A stretch of 64,000 bases of DNA, taken from positions 1,612,001 through 1,676,000 of the forward strand of contig NZ_CP077941.1 of the NCBI RefSeq assembly GCF_019722725.1, written 5' to 3'. The position numbers were made by a program, and so were the translations under genes. The notes under the pieces were generated by a model. It was not told the DNA's origin. It made no database searches and saw only the letters and a list, made by a program, of their open reading frames with translations. Shown in pieces: positions 1-7,452 of the stretch; position 1 is the first letter of the stretch, and the number at the start of each line of letters is the position of its first letter. This DNA is from Vreelandella profundi (GTDB taxonomy: Bacteria; Pseudomonadota; Gammaproteobacteria; Pseudomonadales; Halomonadaceae).

Positions 1-146
1 CAACGTGGGCTTGTAAGCGGCGTGTGATTCTCCCTTGCGGCGCTTTTGGATAGGTGTCACGACGTGGCAGGGCACTAAACTCACATCGGTGAGCCCGGTC
101 AGGTCTAACCAGCGTTAACACCCCCGAAGGCTGAGTGACATTAGGC

Positions 147-184
147 CCGCACTTGCTGGTGGTGCGGAGAAGGCATTTATGCCT
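147..184 (+). promoter_or_regulatory. rpsA leader with two adjacent hairpins
   Basis: Two stem-loops lie just upstream of the rpsA ribosome-binding site. The first pairs CCGCAC (147-152) with GTGCGG (162-167). The second pairs AGGCAT (171-176) with ATGCCT (179-184). In enterobacteria the rpsA leader folds into hairpins used for autoregulation by S1; that this leader does the same is inference. Confidence 0.45.
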
Positions 185-210
185 CAACAACGTAATTACG
201 TAGGAACACC

Positions 211-1890
211 ATGAGCGAAAGCTTTGCTGAGCTGTTTGAACAGTCTCTTAACGACATCAACATGGAGCCGGGCGCTATTGTCGCCGCTCAAGTTGTCGAC
301 ATTGACGGTGACTGGGTTACTGTCAACGCTGGTCTGAAATCTGAAGGTCAGATCCCTGCATCACAGTTCCGCGATGAACACGGTAATCTGAACATCGCTA
401 TCGGTGACGACGTACACGTTGCACTTGAAGCCGTTGAAGATGGTTTCGGTGAGACGCGTCTGTCCCGTGAAAAAGCCAAGCGCGCAGAAGCTTGGAAGAT
501 TCTGGAAGCAGCCTTCGAGAAAGACGAAATCATCAAGGGCGTTATTAACGGTAAGGTTAAAGGCGGCTTCACGGTCGAAGTTGACTCTATCCGTGCCTTC
601 TTGCCGGGTTCGTTGGTTGACGTTCGTCCAGTTCGCGATACTGCGCACCTGGAAAATAAAGAGCTAGACTTTAAAGTCATTAAGCTCGATCCGAAACGTA
701 ACAACGTTGTTGTATCTCGTCGTGCGGTTCTGGAAGCAGAGAACAGTGCAGAGCGTGAAGCGCTTCTGGCCACTCTGCAAGAAGGTCAGCAGATTAAAGG
801 TATCGTTAAGAACCTGACAGACTACGGCGCTTTCGTAGATCTGGGCGGTGTTGACGGCCTGCTGCACATTACTGACATGGCGTGGAAGCGTATTAAGCAT
901 CCGTCTGAAATCGTAGCTGTTGGCGACGAGATCAACGTCAAAGTTCTGAAGTTTGACCGTGAGCGTAATCGCGTTTCACTGGGTCTGAAGCAGTTAGGCG
1001 AAGATCCGTGGGTCAACATCAAAGAGCGTTACCCAGAAAGCATGAAAGTGCACGCGGTCGTCACTAATCTGACTGACTACGGCTGCTTTGCTGAGCTGGA
1101 AGAAGGCGTTGAAGGTTTGGTTCACGTTTCTGAAATGGACTGGACTAACAAAAACATTCATCCGTCTAAAGTTGTTCAAGTGGGCGATGATGTTGACGTC
1201 ATGGTGTTGGATATCGACGAAGAGCGTCGTCGTATTTCTCTGGGTATCAAGCAGTGTACTGCTAACCCGTGGGAAACTTTCAACACTGATTACAACAAGG
1301 GCGACCGTGTTTCAGGTACCATCAAGTCAATCACTGACTTCGGTATCTTCATCGGCCTTGAAGGTGGTATCGACGGTCTGGTTCACCTGTCTGATATTTC
1401 TTGGACTGATACTGGCGAAGAAGCCGTACGCAGCTTCAAGAAAGGTGACGAAGCTGAAGCCGTTATCCTGTCTATTGATCCAGAGCGTGAGCGCATCTCG
1501 CTAGGCATCAAGCAGATGGATTCCGACCCCGTTGCTGAGTACCTGTCAGTTAATGACAAGGGCAGTATTGTAACCGGTCGCGTCATTGAAGTTGATGCTA
1601 AAGAAGCTCAGGTTGAATTGGCGACTGACGTTATTGCTGTGCTGAAAGCTTCTGAAATTAGTGCTGATCGCGTTGAAGATGCGCGTAATGTATTGAATGA
1701 AGGTGACAGTGTCGAAGCACGTATTGTGAGCGTTGATCGTAAGAGCCGTCAGATTAATCTGTCGGTTAAAGCGAAAGACCAAGACGATACGCGTCAGAAC
1801 CTTAAGAAACTGCGTGATCAAGAGCCGGAAACTGCAGGTGGTCCGACCACTATCGGTGATCTAATCAAGCAGCAAATGGGCCAAGACTAA
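211..1890 (+). CDS. rpsA: 30S ribosomal protein S1
   Basis: This 559-residue protein is the largest small-subunit ribosomal protein; it binds mRNA and docks messages with weak Shine-Dalgarno sequences onto the 30S subunit. The sequence shows six successive S1/OB-fold repeats of about 75-85 residues, with repeated endings of the type RISLGIKQ and internal motifs such as [17 protein letters not shown]. The length matches the usual gammaproteobacterial S1 (about 557). The start ATG is preceded by AGGAA at about 7 nt spacing. A strong intrinsic terminator follows, so the gene ends its transcript; the usual downstream neighbour ihfB is absent here and mvaT follows instead. Confidence 0.98.
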   Translation: MSESFAELFEQSLNDINMEPGAIVAAQVVDIDGDWVTVNAGLKSEGQIPASQFRDEHGNLNIAIGDDVHVALEAVEDGFGETRLSREKAKRAEAWKILEAAFEKDEIIKGVINGKVKGGFTVEVDSIRAFLPGSLVDVRPVRDTAHLENKELDFKVIKLDPKRNNVVVSRRAVLEAENSAEREALLATLQEGQQIKGIVKNLTDYGAFVDLGGVDGLLHITDMAWKRIKHPSEIVAVGDEINVKVLKFDRERNRVSLGLKQLGEDPWVNIKERYPESMKVHAVVTNLTDYGCFAELEEGVEGLVHVSEMDWTNKNIHPSKVVQVGDDVDVMVLDIDEERRRISLGIKQCTANPWETFNTDYNKGDRVSGTIKSITDFGIFIGLEGGIDGLVHLSDISWTDTGEEAVRSFKKGDEAEAVILSIDPERERISLGIKQMDSDPVAEYLSVNDKGSIVTGRVIEVDAKEAQVELATDVIAVLKASEISADRVEDARNVLNEGDSVEARIVSVDRKSRQINLSVKAKDQDDTRQNLKKLRDQEPETAGGPTTIGDLIKQQMGQD

Positions 1891-1914
1891 TAGTATATTA
1901 GTTATTGGTTTGTA

Positions 1915-1947
1915 AAAGCGCCGCCCTTATGGGCGGCGCTTTTGTTT
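1915..1947 (+). terminator. Intrinsic terminator of rpsA
   Basis: A perfect 12-bp stem (AAAGCGCCGCCC at 1915-1926 paired with 1931-1942), a 4-nt loop and a T-rich tail begin 25 nt after the rpsA stop codon. Confidence 0.93.
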
Positions 1948-2061
1948 GTAATAGCGAATAATCGGGCTTTCATATTGGTTGTAGCTGGTTATGGTTCAAG
2001 CTGATTAAAATGCTATAAGTTTTAAAAACGAATAGTAATTGAGTAAAAATCAACTAGACTG

Positions 2062-2090
2062 TTGTCAGTTAGCTAATTTACAGGAATAAT
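2062..2090 (+). promoter_or_regulatory. Putative sigma-70 promoter of mvaT
   Basis: TTGTCA (2062-2067) and AATAAT (2085-2090) are separated by 17 nt in an AT-rich stretch. A start near 2097 would give a leader of about 90 nt. AT-rich DNA is also the preferred target of MvaT itself, so autoregulation is possible. This is a motif match only. Confidence 0.4.
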
Positions 2091-2187
2091 GTCCTAGCAT
2101 TCTGAACTAGTGGGTGCCAGTGTTGTAAAGTCTGCACCTAAGCCAGTTGGACCCTGTTCAGTTGGATATGATACTAAAGGAACCCCG

Positions 2188-2565
2188 ATGTCATTACTTA
2201 ACGAATATATTCAAAAAGAACAACAGCTAAAACAGCTGCAAGAAGACCTTCAACGTCTAGAAGGCGATCAGCGGCTAAAAAGCGAATTGGAGTTCAAGGC
2301 TAAGCTTGAAGCCCTGATGACAGAATTTGGCAAGCGCCCTAGTGACGTTATTGCTTTGTTAGATCCTGCTGCTGAGCAGCGTGGTGGTGCTAAAGTCACC
2401 GCAAGTGGCAATGCGCGTCGCAAGCGTCGTCTTAAAATTTATAAAAACCCTAAAACAGGCGAAGTGATCGAGACACGTGGCGGCAATCACAAAGGCCTGC
2501 GTAGCTGGAAAGATGAGCATGGCGATGAAGCCGTTGAATCATGGCTGGTACGCATGGAAGACTAA
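2188..2565 (+). CDS. mvaT: MvaT/H-NS-family nucleoid-associated transcriptional silencer
   Basis: The 125-residue product resembles Pseudomonas MvaT/MvaU, functional analogues of H-NS that coat and silence AT-rich, often foreign DNA. The N-terminal half (about residues 1-60) is a charged coiled coil ending in an EALMTEFGKRPSDVIALLDP module used for oligomerisation. The C-terminal half holds the MvaT DNA-binding signature YKNPKTGEVIETRGGNHKGL and a final AVESW. I chose ATG 2188 because AAAGGAA sits 5 nt upstream and the protein then starts like MvaT (MSLLNEYI); an upstream in-frame extension to 2110 has no such support. It is monocistronic with its own terminator. Confidence 0.9.
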   Translation: MSLLNEYIQKEQQLKQLQEDLQRLEGDQRLKSELEFKAKLEALMTEFGKRPSDVIALLDPAAEQRGGAKVTASGNARRKRRLKIYKNPKTGEVIETRGGNHKGLRSWKDEHGDEAVESWLVRMED

Positions 2566-2577
2566 GTTACTTAGTCG

Positions 2578-2609
2578 CCGGCATTTCTTTATAGGAATGC
2601 CGGTTTTTT
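2578..2609 (+). terminator. Intrinsic terminator of mvaT
   Basis: An 8-bp stem pairs CCGGCATT (2578-2585) with AATGCCGG (2596-2603) and is followed by six T residues, just after the mvaT stop codon. Confidence 0.9.
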
Positions 2610-3163
2610 ATTAGCAACATGCATGTTTATACTTCAACCTCGTAAGCGCTATTCTAATCGCACGTTCACTGGTTTGCTTTCAGTCTGTATAGTTCATCCA
2701 GCTATGCTGCCCGTGCCTCAAGTAGGTGTTTGTCATTCTCTGTATAGATATTCTCCCATGCAGGTTTTTTTTGCTGCAAAGGTTTTGTTACGGTGCACGG
2801 CAAGTGATCTATGGCCACGTCAGGCTGACAGCAGATGCGATTGCTGGCTTAGTCTAAACTGTTTCAGGCAGTGCTTGAACTATGCAAAATAAGCATGGTC
2901 TTTGTTCCTACGACGTAACACATTTGCGCTATATTAATCAGTTAAATGACCGCAATATGGCGGCAACCGATAGCTTTATTTATTTTTCTGTAGGGTGCTT
3001 CGCTAGTGGTCGTTCTTATCGTCTTGGAAAAGGTGGCGAGCGTATCGTCATCCAGGCAATTAGATGGTAATGAAATATTGCCTAACCGTTTCGTGTGTTT
3101 GATATCTGCTTTAGAGAAAATGCTGCACTGGTAGTCATATTAATCATTTCAAGCAAGGTGTAA
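2610..3163. other. Gene-poor intergenic stretch between mvaT and the orphan 116-aa gene
   Basis: About 550 nt without a convincing gene. Open frames at 2623-2892 and 2882-3070 exist, but they have no ribosome-binding site, unusual composition (many Cys, Trp and Arg) and no recognisable motif. I see no tRNA, repeat or terminator. An unannotated small RNA cannot be excluded. Confidence 0.5.
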
Positions 3164-3174
3164 ATGAAACATCG

Positions 3175-3525
3175 ATGAAATATCAAAAGGTTGAAAAGCA
3201 GTTAGATGAGCGCGATAAGCTGCGTAAATTTCGTGAATTAGACGATGCTTTTGCGCAGGCATTGCGCCAGTTAGATGACCCCGATAGTGATTTCGATATT
3301 CCTACAGGGCCGCCGGTAAGATCGCTTGCAACGCTTGAACAAGATGATTTGGACGCGAAGCAGGAAGAGCAACAGCAGGAACAGGGGCGTGTTTTTCAGC
3401 AGCGCTTTGAAGCATTATTAAGCGAATATGATTTTACGCATTATGATTTGGCGGAACTGTCTGAGACGCTACTTTCCCATGGATTATGGCAGCTAGACAC
3501 GGTGCCTGGCAGTAAGCAGTCTTAA
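3175..3525 (+). CDS. Small acidic helical protein of unknown function
   Basis: I do not recognise this 116-residue protein. It is highly charged, predicted helical and rich in Gln, Glu and Asp. Residues 1-35 look like one charged helix, a Pro/Gly-containing linker follows near 45-50, and a second helix-rich half contains RFEALLSEYDFTHYDLAELS. That segment resembles the EALMTEFGKRPSDVIALL module of the adjacent MvaT, but there is no DNA-binding domain. The start is weak: the nearest AAGG lies 16 nt upstream, while a 4-codon mini-ORF (MKHR, 3164-3178) overlaps the start as ATGA and could couple translation. It lies between mvaT and the Tus-like gene. Confidence 0.7.
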   Translation: MKYQKVEKQLDERDKLRKFRELDDAFAQALRQLDDPDSDFDIPTGPPVRSLATLEQDDLDAKQEEQQQEQGRVFQQRFEALLSEYDFTHYDLAELSETLLSHGLWQLDTVPGSKQS

Positions 3526-3547
3526 TGCGTGGGAAACATACCCTGCG

Positions 3548-4435
3548 CTATCGGTAGCGATAAACGCGTATGCTCGGTAAAAACATTTCCTGTTCTATTT
3601 TTTCATCACAACGCCGAGCGCGAGTGCGGGTCGTGGGGGGATGTAGAGCAGGCAGGTTAATATGTGGCAGCCGCTGATTATTGTCGGGTACAAATATCGG
3701 CATCGCGGCATTTAATGCTCGCCTTGAGTGTCCGTCTGCAAGCGGTTCGGTGAAAAATAAATTCGCACGCATAAGCGGCGCCTGTGTCTGTACCTGAGCA
3801 AGAATCTCACCGCTTGGAATGCCCGCTAGTTGACGCAATTGAATGCGGATATGCGCAGCGTCGGTATCCAGCTGTAAGAGCTTACGCTCAGCTTCTTGTA
3901 CCGTCAGTCGCTTAATGGAACGGCCGCTGCTATACCATGCAAAACGAACGCGTGAAACTGGTGCCTGTGCGATAGGCAGCTGCCGCCAGCTTTGTTTAAG
4001 ATGTAAACGTGCTAGCCCGTTGCGTTGCAGCACCGCATCAACATGCGGATGGCGCTGAGGTAGGCGGCTTTTAGCATCGCTAAAAGACTGTGGATGAGCT
4101 TCTTTAATACGCTGTAGCAGTTCGCTAAATATTTTTTTGGTTTGATTGATAGCGCTTATCGCTGCAAGCAGTTCATCGTTAGCTGCCACGATTGCAATGT
4201 AATTGCGTGTTTCACGACCATCTTGATCCTGCTCATGCCACATATCGAGCAGCGCTTCTCGCAGCCAGTGATGCGGGTGGACTGTTTGATGAAAGACCCA
4301 TGTTGGCGGTGATTGCTGCTCGTATAGCGAGGCGGCGGTATCAATGGTGGCGAGTAAATAGTCAAACTGCTGCTCGAGTTGGAGCAGCAGCTGATAGGCG
4401 GCGGGTGACGATGAGCCCGGTTTATTGGTAGACAT
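3548..4435 (-). CDS. tus: Tus-like DNA replication terminus site-binding protein
   Basis: The 295-residue product resembles E. coli Tus (309 aa), which binds Ter sites and blocks the replicative helicase from one side. From my memory of Tus, the central region aligns well: INQTKKIFSELL with INKLKTTFEHIV, then LARLHLKQSWRQL, then VSRVRFAWYSSGRSIKRLT against LRFGWANKHIIKNLH, and the C-terminal PSIRVYRYR against PRLHLYVAD. The C-terminal ANLFFTEPLADG block matches the Tus ARVWYKGDQ strand region. No strong ribosome-binding site precedes the ATG. It is the last gene of the leftward yacG-side strand, 45 nt after yacG. I found no E. coli-type Ter sequence in its upstream region. Assignment by eye only. 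Confidence 0.75.
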   Translation of the reverse strand: MSTNKPGSSSPAAYQLLLQLEQQFDYLLATIDTAASLYEQQSPPTWVFHQTVHPHHWLREALLDMWHEQDQDGRETRNYIAIVAANDELLAAISAINQTKKIFSELLQRIKEAHPQSFSDAKSRLPQRHPHVDAVLQRNGLARLHLKQSWRQLPIAQAPVSRVRFAWYSSGRSIKRLTVQEAERKLLQLDTDAAHIRIQLRQLAGIPSGEILAQVQTQAPLMRANLFFTEPLADGHSRRALNAAMPIFVPDNNQRLPHINLPALHPPTTRTRARRCDEKIEQEMFLPSIRVYRYR

Positions 4436-4480
4436 AGTTATTTACGTGGCTCGCTAAGACCGCTTTGATTGACGTTTTTG

Positions 4481-4714
4481 TCAAGTAAGGGGCGCATCTT
4501 TATCCGCTTGCGCTAACAGCGTTTCGATATCGGCTTCATCCATCGCCGATTCGCCTGATATGCGGTGTGATTCGTCGGCCCAGGCACCTAAATCTAACAG
4601 CTGGCAGCGCTTGCTGCAGAAAGGGCGATAAGTGCTTTCTGGTAGCCACTGAACGGGCTTGGCGCACTGTGGGCAGTTAACCTCGAGCGGGGAATCGTTT
4701 GCAGGGCTAGCCAT
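4481..4714 (-). CDS. yacG: DNA gyrase inhibitor YacG
   Basis: A 77-residue zinc-binding protein. The N-terminal half has the treble of Cys pairs typical of Yac[11 protein letters not shown] and, about 15 residues on, [19 protein letters not shown]. YacG binds GyrB and inhibits DNA gyrase in E. coli. GGAG lies upstream of the ATG at good spacing. It follows coaE on the same strand, as in many gammaproteobacteria where pilD, coaE and yacG are clustered. Confidence 0.95.
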   Translation of the reverse strand: MASPANDSPLEVNCPQCAKPVQWLPESTYRPFCSKRCQLLDLGAWADESHRISGESAMDEADIETLLAQADKDAPLT

Positions 4715-4747
4715 AAAAACTCCGGTTGTGGTAACAAATGCGATATA

Positions 4748-5350
4748 TCAGCAGTTAAGCAGCTGACGATAGGATGTATCAAGCCGTGCCACTTGCTTAG
4801 TCATGCTGGCGTGGTCACCACTGTTATCAATCACATCATCTGCCTTTGCTAGCCGTTGGTCGCGTGTAAGTTGGGCCGCGAGAATAGCACGCACCTGACT
4901 TTCACTCACCCCATCTCGCATCAGGGTTCTGGAGAGTTGCAGCGCTTGAGACACATCCACAACGATGCAGCGGCTGACCAGCTCGCTTTGACCCGATTCA
5001 AACAGTAGCGGCGACACCAGCAGCACATACGGCGCGCCCTGGAGTTTAAGCCTCTTCAAGTGCTCTAGAATACGCTCGCGTATTTTGGGATGCGTGACCG
5101 ACTCTAGCCACTGCCGTTGCTCAGGGTCTTTAAAGACAATGTCACGTAGAGCGGCGCGATTAAGCGTGCCATCTTGGCAGACGATTTGATTACCGAAGCG
5201 ATTTTTAATGGCAAGCAAAGCGGGTTCCCCGGTGGCAACAACTTCTCTAGCCACATCGTCGGCATCAATCCAGGCGGCGCCAAGCGTTTCAAAGGCACGA
5301 GCAACTGTAGACTTACCTGATCCAATTCCCCCAGTTAATCCGATAATCAT
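4748..5350 (-). CDS. coaE: Dephospho-CoA kinase
   Basis: The 200-residue enzyme catalyses the last step of coenzyme A synthesis, the ATP-dependent phosphorylation of the 3'-OH of dephospho-CoA. It begins with MIIGLTGGIGSGKST, a P-loop kinase Walker A, followed by DADDVAREV, the conserved substrate-binding region. Length is normal for CoaE. GAGG precedes the ATG. It sits between pilD and yacG on the same strand. Confidence 0.96.
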   Translation of the reverse strand: MIIGLTGGIGSGKSTVARAFETLGAAWIDADDVAREVVATGEPALLAIKNRFGNQIVCQDGTLNRAALRDIVFKDPEQRQWLESVTHPKIRERILEHLKRLKLQGAPYVLLVSPLLFESGQSELVSRCIVVDVSQALQLSRTLMRDGVSESQVRAILAAQLTRDQRLAKADDVIDNSGDHASMTKQVARLDTSYRQLLNC

Positions 5351-5387
5351 AAGTGCCTCAAATGGCTAATTTTAAAATGGCTGGGTT

Positions 5388-6233
5388 TCAAATAACCAAA
5401 CTGACATACAGCGCCATAAGCTCATCACCGGCTAACAGTGCTACCCAGCCAGCAAGTGCCAGAAATGGGCCAAATGGTAGCGGCTTTCCACGTAAATGTG
5501 GCAAAAAGGCCTGTGTGATGAGCCCGATAATGGCTCCAAGTCCTGCGGAAAGTATTAACATTAGCGGTAAAAAACTCCATCCTAGCCAAGCGCCAAGTGC
5601 CGCGAGCAATTTAAAGTCGCCAAAGCCCATGCCTTCTTTGCCCGTGATTAGTTTGAATAGCCAATAAAAACCCCACAGGATTAAGTAACCTGCCATGGCG
5701 CCAATGACAGCATCCGATAGCATCAATGGCTGGAAGATAAGCTGGAACAGCAAACCTGCCCATAGTAGCGGTAGGGTGATTACGTCGGGTAGCAATTGAG
5801 TGCGAAAGTCGATCACGGCGAGGGCTAGCAGCATCATGCAGGCGATATAAATAAATACGGATTCTGCGCTTAGTCCGTGAAGCGCTAACACGGCTAAGGC
5901 TAACAGGCCGCCGGCTATTTCGATTAAGGGATATTGTAGGCTAATGCCTGTTTTACACTCTGCGCAGCGCCCACGACGCTTTATCCAGCCGATAACAGGC
6001 AGATTGTCGTGCCAAGCGATAGGGGCTTCACAGCGCGGACACATAGAGCCAGGTGTTGCTAAGTTAAAGCGCGTTGATTGTTCTTCATCTAGTTCAAGAG
6101 CTGCACGAGCCTCGCCGCGCCAATAGCGCATTAACATGACCGGCAGACGTGTAATCACGACATTGAGAAAACTGCCTAGGCAAAGCCCGACCATTAAAGC
6201 CAGTAACCACACGATAAGAGAAGGGTGGTACAT
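5388..6233 (-). CDS. pilD: Type IV prepilin leader peptidase/N-methyltransferase
   Basis: The 281-residue inner-membrane aspartyl protease cleaves prepilin leaders after Gly and N-methylates the new Phe. Visible features are an N-terminal TM helix with GSFLNVVITRLP, a zinc-type pair of CxxC motifs (CPRC, then CAEC), and a second half of about six TM segments containing the two catalytic Asp sites, VIDFRTQLLPD and GMGFGDFKLL. I chose the ATG at 6233 because GGAG lies 6 nt upstream; an in-frame ATG five codons earlier lacks one. It belongs to the leftward pilB-pilC-pilD-coaE-yacG run. Confidence 0.95.
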   Translation of the reverse strand: MYHPSLIVWLLALMVGLCLGSFLNVVITRLPVMLMRYWRGEARAALELDEEQSTRFNLATPGSMCPRCEAPIAWHDNLPVIGWIKRRGRCAECKTGISLQYPLIEIAGGLLALAVLALHGLSAESVFIYIACMMLLALAVIDFRTQLLPDVITLPLLWAGLLFQLIFQPLMLSDAVIGAMAGYLILWGFYWLFKLITGKEGMGFGDFKLLAALGAWLGWSFLPLMLILSAGLGAIIGLITQAFLPHLRGKPLPFGPFLALAGWVALLAGDELMALYVSLVI

Positions 6234-6266
6234 GTCGCTCCTCAGCATTTTGAAATGATAGAAACC

Positions 6267-7449
6267 TTAGAGAGCAGAACCTAGCTCGAAGATAGGTAAA
6301 TACATCGAGACCACAACGCCACCTACCACAGCACCTAATATAACAATGATAATGGGCTCCATGAGCGACGTTAGCGCATCGACTTTATTATCGACTTCTT
6401 CTTCATAATAATCGGCGATACGATTAAGCATGGCGTCTAGTGAGCCAGCCTCTTCCCCGACTCCCACCATTTGAATGGCTATAGGGGGAAAGCAGTTTGT
6501 CATACGCATAGAAAAATGTAACGGGTGCCCGGTGGCTACATCCCTACGTGTTTGTAACACCGCACGCTCATAAACCTTATTGCCTGTGGCTCCAGCGCCT
6601 ATATCTAATCCCTCGACCAGCGGAATACCCGATGCGAACGTCGTTGCTAAAGTGTGTGAAAAGCGAGCAAGGGCGGATTTGTGTGCAATATCGCCTATCA
6701 CGGGTAAGTGAAGAAGCGCTGCATGCATGCGGTAGGCAGTGCTTGGGGAGCGCTGCAAGCCAATAGCGCTGAGCAAGCTCGGAAAAGTTCACTGTCATCT
6801 GCGTCAATGCCGGTAGCTCAGCGCCAAAATTCTGAAACATAGCCTCGAATTCAGGCACTACTTTGATTAACAGCAGCATGGTCACTGCAATGCCGACCGT
6901 TAAAACGGCGCAGGGGTACCACAGCGCTTTTTTTACACGCGCTTTTAACGACGCCACTTTTTCCTTGTATGTGGCGACACGATCAAGCATTTGATCCAGC
7001 GCACCAGACTGTTCGCCTGCATTTATTAAGTTAACAAACAGTCGATCAAAGTATTTTGGATGATGGCCTAAGGCGTCAGAAAAACTCGAGCCTGACGAAA
7101 TATCATTCATCACGTGTTGCATGACGGACGCCATAGCAGGTTTCTTCAAGCTTTCAGTGACCACTTGAAGCGCTTGCAGAAGGGGAATGCCCGCTCGAAT
7201 CATTGTCGCCATCTGGCGGGCAAATAGCGTGATGTCACTAGCGTTAATGCGGCTACTGCCGACTAAGTTGCTTTTCTTGCTAATGTGCCGGACAACAATA
7301 TCTTGTTTGCGCAATCTTGCGGCTATTTCAGCCTTATTGCGCCCGATCATTTCACCACTTAACGCCCTGTCTTGAGATCCCTTGCCGATCCATTTCCAGC
7401 GCGAGAGCCTAGTGGCACGAGTAGGGCGCAGGCGTTTGGTATTGGCCAT
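6267..7449 (-). pseudogene. pilC: Type IV pilus inner-membrane platform protein PilC, internal deletion with frameshift
   Basis: PilC is the polytopic platform on which the PilB motor drives pilus assembly. The 5' part (7449 down to about 6770) encodes residues 1-227 with DITLFARQMATMIRAGIPLL, NAGEQSGALD and FGAELPALTQ. The remainder, from LLHLPVIGD through ARFSHTLATTFASGIPLVEG to the normal end MYLPIFELGSAL, is in another frame at 6716-6267. About 17 codons lie between FSELAQ and LLHLPVIGD, against about 34 in Pseudomonas PilC, so roughly 50 nt of the second TM/loop region appear missing and the frame is broken. The frame-1 product runs on as unrelated sequence to about residue 290. An 8-bp GCAGCGCT repeat flanks the area. 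Real mutation or assembly error cannot be told from sequence alone. The start lies 3 nt after pilB. Confidence 0.88.
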
Positions 7450-7452
7450 ACC

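Noticed and set aside
1..27. Possible last codons of an upstream gene such as cmk (QRGLVSGV then stop)
   Set aside because: Only eight codons are present and they do not match a cytidylate kinase end I can recognise, although cmk commonly precedes rpsA.
2121..2130. TGTTGTAAAG, partly like the E. coli Ter core
   Set aside because: The flanking G and the C after TGTTGTAA, both important in Ter sites, are missing; a short chance match.
2110..2187. N-terminal extension of MvaT
   Set aside because: The start at 2188 has a good ribosome-binding site and the typical MvaT N-terminus.
2623..3070. Two open frames between mvaT and the orphan gene
   Set aside because: No ribosome-binding sites, odd composition and no recognisable motif.
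6577..6769. Tail of the frame-1 pilC product as a genuine alternative C-terminus
   Set aside because: The sequence after about residue 230 is unlike any PilC and is out of frame with the conserved remainder.
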